A stretch of 64,000 bases of DNA, taken from positions 124,001 to 188,000 of the forward strand of contig NZ_JAHLMF010000008.1 in the NCBI RefSeq assembly GCF_018919385.1, given 5' to 3'. The DNA is from Geomonas diazotrophica (GTDB lineage Bacteria; Desulfobacterota; Desulfuromonadia; Geobacterales; Geobacteraceae). Made by a program: the position numbers and the translations under genes. This document shows positions 32,865 to 40,695 of this stretch, in pieces. Numbering within the stretch: position 1 is the stretch's first letter; each line of letters starts with the position of its first letter. The notes beneath the pieces were generated by a model that did no database searches, was not told the origin of the DNA, and worked only from the letters and a program-made list of their open reading frames with translations.

Positions 32865-34217
32865 TTATTCCATCTCGCAGCACGCAGCACCGTTTCTGCC
32901 GATGGGGAAGTACTCGTAGCCGATCTCGCGCATCCGCTCAGGCTGGTACAGGTTGCGGCCGTCGAAGATGAGCGGGTTGACCAGGAGCGTCTTGATCCGC
33001 TCGAAGTCGGGGTTGCGGTACTCGTTCCACTCGGTGATGATCACCAGGGCGTCCGCCCCCTTGAGCGGCTCGTACTGGTTCATGTGGTAGCCGACCCGGT
33101 CGCCGAAATGCTTCTTCGCCTCGTTGAGCGCCTCGGGGTCGTGGGCCCGCACGGTGGCGCCCAGCTCCAGGAGACGGTTGATGATGGTCAACGAGGGAGC
33201 CTCCCTCATGTCGTCGGTGCGCGGTTTGAAGGAAAGCCCCCAGACCGCGATGCTCCTGCCTGCAAGAGGCTTGTCGCCCCCCTGCCCCAGGTGGCGCTCG
33301 ATCTTGTCGGAGAGAATCCGCTTCTGGCGTTCGTTGGCCTCTTCCACCGCCTTAAGCAGGATGAAGTCGTAGCTGCACTCGTCCGCGGTCCTGGCCAGCG
33401 CCTTCACGTCCTTGGGGAAGCAGGAGCCGCCGTAGCCGACGCCGGGGAAGAGGAAGTCGTAGCCTATGCGGGAGTCGGAACCGATCCCCTCGCGCACTGC
33501 CATAACGTCGGCGCCCATCAGCTCGCAGAGGTTCGCGATCTGGTTCATGAAGGTGATGCGGGTCGCCAGCATGGCGTTGGCGGCGTACTTGGTCATCTCG
33601 GCGCTTCTGATGTCCATGACCAGCATGCGGTTGGACTTACGCATGAATGCCGAGTACAGCTCTTTCATTATTTCGGCGGTGCGCACGTTGTCGGTACCGA
33701 TCACCACGCGATCCGGTTTCATGAAATCGTCGATGGCCGCCCCCTCTTTGAGGAACTCGGGGTTGGAGACGACGTCGAACTCGATGTGCACCCCGCGGTT
33801 GGCCAGTTCTTCCTTTACGGCGGCGCGCACCTTGTCGGCAGTCCCCACGGGGACGGTGGACTTGTCCACGATGATCTTGAAGCTTTCCATGGCACGGCCG
33901 ATGTTGCGGGCCACGGAGAGGACGTACTGCAGGTCGGCGGAGCCGTCCGCACCCGGCGGTGTCCCCACGGCGATGAAACAGACCAGGGACTCCTTGACGG
34001 CGGCGTCCAGGTCGGTGGTGAACTTAAGGCGTCCCTCTTCGCCGTTTCTGAGCACCATCTCCTTGAGGCCGGGCTCGTAAATGGGGATCACGCCACGCTT
34101 GAGACCTTCGATCTTTTCCTGGTCGACGTCGACACAGATGACGTCGTTGCCGCTTTCAGCGAAGCAGGTGCCGGCGACGAGGCCGACGTATCCGGAACCG
34201 ATCACGCATACTTTCAT
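32865..34217 (-). CDS. ugd: UDP-glucose 6-dehydrogenase
   Basis: 450 residues, usual length. It oxidises UDP-glucose twice with NAD to UDP-glucuronate. N-terminal NAD motif GSGYVGLVAGTCFAE, KSTVPVGTADKV, NPEFLKEGAAIDDF, catalytic Cys266 in GYGGSCFPKDV, and the C-terminal UDP-binding part (WGLSFKPRTDDMREAPS). UDP-xylose synthase lies next downstream, forming a two-step UDP-glucose to UDP-xylose path. rsmA lies 59 bp upstream, so this may be read from a long leftward array. Confidence 0.95.
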   Translation of the reverse strand: MKVCVIGSGYVGLVAGTCFAESGNDVICVDVDQEKIEGLKRGVIPIYEPGLKEMVLRNGEEGRLKFTTDLDAAVKESLVCFIAVGTPPGADGSADLQYVLSVARNIGRAMESFKIIVDKSTVPVGTADKVRAAVKEELANRGVHIEFDVVSNPEFLKEGAAIDDFMKPDRVVIGTDNVRTAEIMKELYSAFMRKSNRMLVMDIRSAEMTKYAANAMLATRITFMNQIANLCELMGADVMAVREGIGSDSRIGYDFLFPGVGYGGSCFPKDVKALARTADECSYDFILLKAVEEANERQKRILSDKIERHLGQGGDKPLAGRSIAVWGLSFKPRTDDMREAPSLTIINRLLELGATVRAHDPEALNEAKKHFGDRVGYHMNQYEPLKGADALVIITEWNEYRNPDFERIKTLLVNPLIFDGRNLYQPERMREIGYEYFPIGRNGAACCEME

Positions 34218-34276
34218 GAGGCGTACTCCTCTAGGGATTAAAAATTAGCGTTCTTATATAGCACATCCATGGGTGG

Positions 34277-35107
34277 TTATGCCAGAGTTTTCCCGGAGCA
34301 CAAGTCCCTGGAAAGGGCGGCGAACTCTTCCAGCGACAGCGTTTCCCCGCGCCTGAGACCGTCGATGCCGCAGCGGGAAAGCGCGGCGCTCAGCGAGCCG
34401 TCACCGTCGTCGAAGCCGGTGGAGCGAAGCGAGTTCAAAAGGGTCTTCCTGCGCTGGTTGAAAGCCCCCTTGACCAGGCGGCGGAAGAGCTCCTCGTCGC
34501 CCACCTCGACCCGCGGTGCGGCCAGCGGGATGAAGCTGAGCACGGCCGAATCGACCTTGGGGACGGGACGGAAGGAGCCGGGCTTCACGATGAACTCGCG
34601 GCGGATGTCGAAGTGCAGCCGCAAAAGGACCGTGAGGGCGCCGTACTCCTTGCATGCGGCGGGGGCGGTCAGGCGGTCCCCCACCTCCTTTTGCAGCATG
34701 AGCACCAGGGATTCGAAGAGATCGCAGTGCTCCATGAACTTGAAGAGCACCTGCGACGAGATGTTGTAGGGGAGGTTCGCGGCGACCTTCCACTTCCTGC
34801 CGGGTGCCCGCGTGGTCAGGATCTGGGGCAGGTCCACCCTGAGAATGTCGCCGTGGCCGATCTCGACGCGGTCGTTGCCGGCGAACTCGGCGTGCAGCAA
34901 CGGGATCAGTTCGCGGTCCCACTCGACCGCCACGAAGCGCGCGCCGCTGGCGACCAGGAGACGGGACAGCGCCCCCCGGCCCGGCCCCACCTCCAGGATG
35001 CAGTCGTCGCTGCCGGGAGCCACGCAGGAAACGATGCGGGAGAGCACGTTGTCGTCCACCAGGAAGTTCTGGCCGAACTCCTTTTTCGCCTTGATCTTCT
35101 TCTCCAT
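34277..35107 (-). CDS. rsmA: 16S rRNA dimethyladenosine transferase
   Basis: 276 residues from ATG 35107 (MEKKIKAKKEFGQNFLVD). It dimethylates two adjacent adenines near the 3' end of 16S rRNA with S-adenosylmethionine. Motifs: FGQNFLVDDNVL, EVGPGRGALS (SAM), NLPYNISS (catalytic NLPY), and SFRPVPKVDSAV. The start codon shares one base with the tsaD stop (TGATG), so translation is coupled. This was known as KsgA; loss in other bacteria gives kasugamycin resistance. Confidence 0.96.
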   Translation of the reverse strand: MEKKIKAKKEFGQNFLVDDNVLSRIVSCVAPGSDDCILEVGPGRGALSRLLVASGARFVAVEWDRELIPLLHAEFAGNDRVEIGHGDILRVDLPQILTTRAPGRKWKVAANLPYNISSQVLFKFMEHCDLFESLVLMLQKEVGDRLTAPAACKEYGALTVLLRLHFDIRREFIVKPGSFRPVPKVDSAVLSFIPLAAPRVEVGDEELFRRLVKGAFNQRRKTLLNSLRSTGFDDGDGSLSAALSRCGIDGLRRGETLSLEEFAALSRDLCSGKTLA

Positions 35108-36135
35108 CACATCCCTCCGGGGAAACGCGCCGAAAGCTTGTCCAGCGGCCAAACCGGCAGGGCGTCGAGATCGAAGCCGCTTTGATACCCGGCGCCGAGG
35201 TAGAAATCGCCGGGGACGGCGATCATGGCCGCGTTGTCGGCGCACAGGTTCGGAGAGGGGATGGAGAGTTCCACCCCGCTCGCCTGGGCGAATTCGGCCA
35301 TGGAGCGGCGCAGGCCGCTGTTGCAGGCAACCCCGCCGGCCACAACCAGCCGCTTGATCCCGGTCGCGGCGACGGCCGCTGCGGTCTTCTTGGTGAGCAC
35401 CTCGCAGACCGCGGCCTGGAAGGAGGCGGCCAAGTCGTTGATCCCCTGCTCCTTCGCCTCCGGGTGCTTGCCCACGTGGGTGAGCACCGCGGTCTTGAGC
35501 CCGGAAAAGCTGAAGTTGAAGGTGCCGTCGTGCAAAAGCGGGCGCGGGAACTTGATGGCCTGCGGGTCGCCGCCGGCCGCCAGGCGGTCGATGGCCACCC
35601 CGCCCGGGTAGGGAAGCCCGATCAGCTTGGCCACCTTGTCGAAGGCCTCGCCGGCGGCGTCGTCCACGGTCTGGCCGAGCGTCTGGTAGCGGCCGATGCC
35701 GTCGACCCGGTACAGGTGCGAGTGCCCACCCGACACGGCGAGCGCGATGAAGGGGAACTCGACCGGCCTCTCCAGGAAGACGGCCAGGAGGTGACCCTCG
35801 ATGTGGTTCACCCCGACCAGAGGCAAGCCTCTCCCCAAAGAGAGTCCCTTGGCGGCGGAGATGCCGACCAGGAGCGCGCCGGCGAGCCCGGGCCCCTGGG
35901 TCACGGCGACCCCCTCGATGTCCGCGATCCCCACCCCCGCCTCCCGGAGCGCCTGCTCCACCACGAGGGACACCGCCTCCAGGTGCTGCCGCGAGGCAAT
36001 CTCGGGAACCACCCCGCCGTACTCGGCATGGATGCTGATCTGGGAGGCCACGATGCTGGAGAGCACGTTCCTGCCGTCTTTCACCACCGCGGCCGCGGTT
36101 TCGTCACATGAAGATTCCAACGCAAGAAGAAGCAT
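35107..36135 (-). CDS. tsaD: tRNA threonylcarbamoyladenosine synthase, catalytic subunit
   Basis: 342 residues. With TsaB and TsaE it transfers threonylcarbamoyl to A37 of ANN-decoding tRNAs. Motifs: LALESSCDETAAAVV, the metal site HIEGHLLA, SGGHSHLY, DDAAGEAFDKVAKLIGLPYPGG, VVAGGVACNSGLR and CADNAAMIA. It is coupled to rsmA by TGATG. The phoH-like gene downstream on the strand-read order lies beyond a hairpin at 36136-36175. tsaB and tsaE are not in the window. Confidence 0.96.
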   Translation of the reverse strand: MLLLALESSCDETAAAVVKDGRNVLSSIVASQISIHAEYGGVVPEIASRQHLEAVSLVVEQALREAGVGIADIEGVAVTQGPGLAGALLVGISAAKGLSLGRGLPLVGVNHIEGHLLAVFLERPVEFPFIALAVSGGHSHLYRVDGIGRYQTLGQTVDDAAGEAFDKVAKLIGLPYPGGVAIDRLAAGGDPQAIKFPRPLLHDGTFNFSFSGLKTAVLTHVGKHPEAKEQGINDLAASFQAAVCEVLTKKTAAAVAATGIKRLVVAGGVACNSGLRRSMAEFAQASGVELSIPSPNLCADNAAMIAVPGDFYLGAGYQSGFDLDALPVWPLDKLSARFPGGM

Positions 36136-36175
36136 AAAAAAATAGAGAGGGCACCAGCAGCGTGCCCCCTTTTTT
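36136..36175. terminator. hairpin between tsaD and the phoH-like gene
   Basis: GGGCAC/GTGCCC with a 7-base loop, flanked by A7 on one side and T6 on the other. On the minus strand it follows the phoH-like stop by about 25 bp, so it probably terminates that gene just before tsaD begins. Confidence 0.8.
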
Positions 36176-36201
36176 CTCCCATTCTGAAGTTTTCGGGTTG
36201 G

Positions 36202-37521
36202 TTACAGCAGGTTCGCCGCCAGCTCGGCCAGCTCGCTGCGTTCACCCTTGGTCATGGTTACGTGGCCGGAGATGGCCTGCTCTTTCAGGCGCTCCACCAC
36301 GTAGGTGAGGCCGTTGCTTTCGGCGTCCACGTAGGGGTTGTCGATCTGGTACGGGTCGCCGGTCAGGATGATCTTGGTCCCCTCGCCGGCGCGGGTCACG
36401 ATGGTCTTGATCTCGTGCGGGGTCAGGTTCTGCGCCTCGTCGACGATCATGTACTGGTTCGGTATGGAGCGCCCCCTTATGTAGGTGAGCGGCTCGATCT
36501 CCAGGATCCCCATCGCCATCAGCTCCTTGTACCCCTTGCTGTGGCGCTTCTCGCCTTCATGACCGCTCAAGAGGAGCTCGACGTTGTCAAAGATCGGCTG
36601 CATCCAGGGGGAGAGCTTCTCCTCGATGTCCCCGGGGAGGAAACCGAGGTCGCGCCCCATCGGGAACACCGGGCGCGATACCAGCAGGCGGTTGTAGACG
36701 TTCTCCTCGGCCGTCTTCTGCAGCCCGGCCGCGATGGCGAGGAGCGTCTTGCCGGTGCCGGCCTTGCCGACCAGGGTCACGATCTTGATGTTGTCGTCCA
36801 GAAGCGCGTCAAGCGCCAGGGACTGCTCCAGGTTCCTGGGGAACAGGCTCCAGACCCCTTCCTTGTCGAGCTTCCCAAGCGGCACCATCCTGCGGGAGAC
36901 GTGGTCGAAGCGCCCCAGCGCACTGTGCGAGGGGTTCCCCGCCTCGGTGAGGAGCAGGTACTGGTTGGGGAGGTAGCCGTTGTCAATGTCCATCCACCCC
37001 TGCCCGTAGAAGCGATCGATCACATCTGCCCCGACCTCCAGCGTGGCGTAGCCGGTGTAGAGCTCGTCGATGGCGACCTTGTCGGATTCGTAATCCTGCG
37101 CCGCGAGTCCCAGGGCGTCGGCCTTGATGCGCAGGTTGGTGTCCTTGGTGACCAGGATGACCGGCATCTGCTTCTGGGATTCCATGAGATCCACAGCCAC
37201 CGCCAGGATACGGTTGTCGCCCCGCTCCTCGCGCAACTCCGGGGGGAGCCGCTTCATCACCTTCTCTTCGTAGATCTCGATCTTCAGCGTCCCGCCGCTT
37301 TCCAGCGCGAGCCCCTGCGAGAGGGAGCCCTCCTTGCGGAAGGCGTCCATGAGACGGGAGACCTGGCGGGCGTTGCGGCCGGTCTCGTTCATGTCCTTCT
37401 TGAAACGGTCGATTTCCTCGATAACGGTGATGGGTATGATGATGGAGTTGTCTTCGAACTTGGTGAGAGCCTGCGGGTCGTACAGAAGCACATTTGTATC
37501 AAGAACATAGATTTTCTTCAT
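36202..37521 (-). CDS. PhoH-like ATPase with N-terminal PIN domain
   Basis: 439 residues from ATG 37521 (GGGAGTGG box). Residues ~1-145 form a PIN nuclease domain (YVLDTNVLLYDPQAL, VIEEIDRFKKDMNETGRNAR, LVTKDTNLRIKADALG). Residues ~230-437 form a PhoH ATPase: Walker A GKAGTGKTLLA, SRPVFPMGRDLGFLPGD, IVDEAQNLTPHEIKT, and GDPYQIDNPY. Related PhoH2 proteins act as RNA helicase-nucleases, and this fusion (YlaK-type) is widespread. It stands alone, with a terminator downstream and about 170 bp of upstream non-coding DNA. Confidence 0.93.
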   Translation of the reverse strand: MKKIYVLDTNVLLYDPQALTKFEDNSIIIPITVIEEIDRFKKDMNETGRNARQVSRLMDAFRKEGSLSQGLALESGGTLKIEIYEEKVMKRLPPELREERGDNRILAVAVDLMESQKQMPVILVTKDTNLRIKADALGLAAQDYESDKVAIDELYTGYATLEVGADVIDRFYGQGWMDIDNGYLPNQYLLLTEAGNPSHSALGRFDHVSRRMVPLGKLDKEGVWSLFPRNLEQSLALDALLDDNIKIVTLVGKAGTGKTLLAIAAGLQKTAEENVYNRLLVSRPVFPMGRDLGFLPGDIEEKLSPWMQPIFDNVELLLSGHEGEKRHSKGYKELMAMGILEIEPLTYIRGRSIPNQYMIVDEAQNLTPHEIKTIVTRAGEGTKIILTGDPYQIDNPYVDAESNGLTYVVERLKEQAISGHVTMTKGERSELAELAANLL

Positions 37522-37693
37522 ATCCACTCCCTGTACGTTGCTGCCTTCAGAAAAAGCAAATACCTCATCCTTGACCAACAAAGCTGAACTTTTCGTAATA
37601 TCCCCTTCCACGGCCTAAGCCGTCTGACACGTAATGGTTTGGACCAACCGGGTCCGCCTGAGCTGCCGGCCCCTCATGAGAGCGGCGCGAGTC

Positions 37694-38830
37694 TCATGAT
37701 ATTATCTCACGCAGCGCCTTAAGAAAAAAGTCGATATCCGATTCGGTATTGAAAAAGCCGGGGCTGACCCTGACGGTCCCCTCGGGGAAGCTGCCGATGC
37801 TGCGGTGCACGTCCGGTGCGCAATGCAGGCCCACCCGGACGCTGATGTCGTATTCGGCGTCGAGCAGGTAACCGAGGGCGGCCGGATCGTGCCCCTCTAC
37901 GTTGAAGGAAACGGCGGCGCCGCGCTCCCCCTGCAGGGGGCCGTACAGTCGCACCCCGGCGATGCCGGAAAGCCCTTCCAGGAGCTGGCCGACCAGGGCC
38001 GTCTCCTTGGCGCGGATCACGTCGAGGCCGGTCGCCTCGACGAATTCGAGCCCCGCCTTCAGCCCGGCGATGGCCGGGGTGTTGATGGTGCCGCTCTCCA
38101 GCCGTTCGGGCATCTGCTCCGGGGGCTCGGGGGCGCTGGCGCTGCCGCCGGTTCCGCCCACCTGCAGAGGCTCCAGCGTGATGCCCTGGGCGACGGCCAG
38201 GATGCCGGTGCCGGGAGGGCCGTAGAGTCCCTTGTGGCCGGGCGCGGCCAGCAGGTCTATGCCCATTGCCTCCGCGTCGATCGGGAAGAATCCGGCGCTC
38301 TGCGCGGCGTCAACCAAAAAGAGCGCTCCCCCGCGGCGTGCGATGTGGGCGATTTCGGCGATGGGCTGGACCGCGCCGGTCACGTTGGAGCAGTGCGCGA
38401 GCGCCACCAGCCTCGTGTTGGGGAGCATGGCGCGGGCGATCTCCTGTTCCGATACCACGCCGCAGGGGTCGGACGCGACGAAAGTGACCTCGACGCCGCG
38501 CTTTGCGGCCAGGTGCAGCGGGCGCGACAACGCGTTGTGCTCGACGCTGGTGGAAACCACGTGGTCGCCGGGCTTTAGCAGTCCGAACACCGCGATGTTG
38601 ATCGATTCCGTTGCGCTGTGGGTGAACACGAGGCGGGAGGAGTCCGAGACCCCGAAAAAGCGGGCTAGTGCGGAGCGTGCTTCAAAGACTATGCGGGCCG
38701 CGGCAAGCGACTGCCGGTACCCTCCCCGGCCCGGCGCAACACCGACTTCCCGCATGGCAGCATCCATCGCCTGATAGACGGCGTCCGGTTTTGGGAATGA
38801 AGTCGCTGCGTTATCTAGGAATACGGACAT
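37694..38830 (-). CDS. cysteine desulfurase family protein (class V aminotransferase fold)
   Basis: 378 residues of the PLP-dependent SufS/CsdA-like branch. MSVFLDNAATSFPKPDAV at the N-terminus, GRGGYRQSLAAARIVFEAR, HSATESINIAVFGL, AHCSNVTGAVQPI, DAAQSAGFFPID and PLP lysine in PGHKGLYGPPGTG. RVGLHCAPDVHRSIGSFPEG near the C-terminus holds the putative catalytic cysteine. The family takes sulfur from cysteine. No scaffold or tRNA-thiolation genes are adjacent, so the sulfur acceptor is unknown. Confidence 0.9.
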   Translation of the reverse strand: MSVFLDNAATSFPKPDAVYQAMDAAMREVGVAPGRGGYRQSLAAARIVFEARSALARFFGVSDSSRLVFTHSATESINIAVFGLLKPGDHVVSTSVEHNALSRPLHLAAKRGVEVTFVASDPCGVVSEQEIARAMLPNTRLVALAHCSNVTGAVQPIAEIAHIARRGGALFLVDAAQSAGFFPIDAEAMGIDLLAAPGHKGLYGPPGTGILAVAQGITLEPLQVGGTGGSASAPEPPEQMPERLESGTINTPAIAGLKAGLEFVEATGLDVIRAKETALVGQLLEGLSGIAGVRLYGPLQGERGAAVSFNVEGHDPAALGYLLDAEYDISVRVGLHCAPDVHRSIGSFPEGTVRVSPGFFNTESDIDFFLKALREIIS

Positions 38831-38883
38831 ACCGTATTTACTAGCATTTTAAGGGGGCTTTGGCAACCGCTTTCATGAATTGT

Positions 38884-39915
38884 TTACGGGACTAACGCTA
38901 ATGGTGGCTCGGTCACCTCGAGCTCGGCCAGGAACCTCTGCGTGAGCACCGCCTCGAGTTCTGGGACCCGCTCCAGGGAGACGTTGTCGACCTTCCCCCC
39001 CGCCATCATGCCATGCCCCCCGGCGGTTCCGATCCCCACCACCAGCTTGCGGATCAGCTCACCGGCGTTGATCTCCTCGCTGGTGGTCCGGATGGAGAGG
39101 ACCAGCTCGTTGCTGTAGTGCCCCAGGCAAAGGACCGTCTCGGTTCCCTCGAGCCGTACCAGGAGATCGGCCAGCTCCGAGACCACCTCGGGGAACTGCA
39201 CCCCGTCCAGCGAGGCTACCAGCACCTTGCCGTAGAGGTTGGCGTGCTCCAGGGCGCTATGCAGAGCGATGAAATATTCCCTGGGGAGGTTCGGGCGGGT
39301 GATGCTGTTCAACAGCGTCTTGTTGGCCAGGGGGAAGAGGACCAGGTAAGCGTCCCGATCGGGGCGGGTGGCCTCGCGTCCCAGGTCCTGGGTCTCGGAC
39401 TTGATGGCATAGAAAAGCGCGGTGGCGAGCTTGGTCCCGAGCGAGACCCCCTGCACCTTCAGGTACTCGTAGAGGATCGTCGCGGTGGTGCCGTAGTTGG
39501 GACGGATATCGACCCAGCGGCAGGAGGCGCTCCCCTCGCGCATGGGATGGTGATCGATGACGATGTCGGCGCGCACTTCGGGAGGAAGCGAATTGTTGCC
39601 GGTGCCTGGCTGGGTGTCGAGCAGGCAGATCACCGGGAAGGCCTTGAGATCGATCAGCGGGAACGGTGTGAGCGGGATCTGCAGCAGCTTGGCCATGGCG
39701 AGGTTCTCGCTCCTGCCGATCATCCCTGAGAAGGCGATCACCGCCTCGCGGTTCAGCCGGACCGCGAACAGCTGCCTGAGGGCCATCGCAGAGGCGAGCG
39801 AGTCGGGGTCGGGATTGTCGTGCACCACGATGAGGATGCGTCCACGCCCGCTCACCCAAGTGAGCATGGCGTCGGTGTAGCAACGCAAGTCAGGCCGTGT
39901 TTCGATGTCCGTCAA
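38884..39915 (-). CDS. DHH/DHHA1 family phosphoesterase (NrnA-like)
   Basis: About 343 residues starting at TTG 39915, which has a GGGGGG box; an upstream TTG (39942) and ATG 39867 are alternatives. DHH motifs are visible: VVHDNPDPDSLASAMAL (DxD), LLDTQPGTG and VIDHHP. The DHHA1 part has GTAGGHGMMAGGKV. Such proteins cleave short oligoribonucleotides, cyclic dinucleotides or pAp. The exact substrate is not evident. A second, much larger DHH protein is encoded 0.8 kb away on the same strand. Confidence 0.88.
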   Translation of the reverse strand: MTDIETRPDLRCYTDAMLTWVSGRGRILIVVHDNPDPDSLASAMALRQLFAVRLNREAVIAFSGMIGRSENLAMAKLLQIPLTPFPLIDLKAFPVICLLDTQPGTGNNSLPPEVRADIVIDHHPMREGSASCRWVDIRPNYGTTATILYEYLKVQGVSLGTKLATALFYAIKSETQDLGREATRPDRDAYLVLFPLANKTLLNSITRPNLPREYFIALHSALEHANLYGKVLVASLDGVQFPEVVSELADLLVRLEGTETVLCLGHYSNELVLSIRTTSEEINAGELIRKLVVGIGTAGGHGMMAGGKVDNVSLERVPELEAVLTQRFLAELEVTEPPLALVP

Positions 39916-39977
39916 TGGGCACCCCCCGGTGTTTTGTTGCAAACTCGTGAAGTTTATACCACCCCGGGTGCAGGTGC

Positions 39978-40004
39978 AAAAAAAAAGGGAGGCATCGGCC
40001 TCCC
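39978..40004 (-). terminator. intrinsic terminator of the glycine-zipper protein gene
   Basis: On the minus strand GGGAGGC-CGAT-GCCTCCC followed by nine T, 34 bp past the stop of the 40038-40421 gene. Confidence 0.9.
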
Positions 40005-40037
40005 GTTGGGTCTTGTTATATCGAGGGGATAGATCTG

Positions 40038-40421
40038 TTAGAACTTGCCGCGCAGCAACTCCGCCATGGCGACGATATTGCTCTGCCCCTTGGCGTTTGC
40101 TTCCCTGAATTCGGGGTGGATGGTGGGGATGGCGAACTTCACCTTGCCGTTTTCGTATTCCGCAAGGGACTTGGAGGTGGTGACCGCGCCGTAGACGGCA
40201 CCGACGATGACACCGATACCCGCGCCGATGCCTACATTCTGCAGGTGGTCCCCGGGTTTGTCCGTGAAGGCGAGCATGGCCGCCCCGACCAGGCCACCGG
40301 CGAGACCGCCGTAGAAGGCATCTTCGAAGACAGTTTTCATAGCGTTTTCTTCTGCGAGACAGGGAGTTGCCATAGAAAGGAGGGTTATTACGACGACCAC
40401 GGCGCGCTTCAGATTCTTCAT
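40038..40421 (-). CDS. exported protein with glycine-zipper segment, unknown function
   Basis: 127 residues. It has a signal peptide (MKNLKRAVVVVITLLSMATP, cleavage predicted after CLA), then a glycine-rich hydrophobic stretch (~36-50 FYGGLAGGLVGAAML and ~62-82 NVGIGAGIGVIVGAVYGAV) like glycine-zipper outer membrane or inner membrane proteins. The rest is hydrophilic. An AAAGGGGACC box precedes the ATG. It has its own terminator. I do not recognise a named family. Confidence 0.8.
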   Translation of the reverse strand: MKNLKRAVVVVITLLSMATPCLAEENAMKTVFEDAFYGGLAGGLVGAAMLAFTDKPGDHLQNVGIGAGIGVIVGAVYGAVTTSKSLAEYENGKVKFAIPTIHPEFREANAKGQSNIVAMAELLRGKF

Positions 40422-40695
40422 ACGGTCCCCTTTACCGGTTTATGCAGCAAACCGCCGAGACCGTTGCAAATCAGGGGCCAAAACCGGAACCAACCGCCAC
40501 ACAATAGCTAACCTGCCGGATTTAATAGATGATACAACGGACATCGGATAAAGAGGGGTAACGGGGGGGTTGGGGCAGCGTTCATTAATGTGCTGCAAAC
40601 GCCTCACTTCACAGGCGCTTATGACAAAAAACGTTACTTCCCGGCATTTTACGTCACCACCGCTAAAAGACGGGACTGTGGCAAAAAAAACACAG

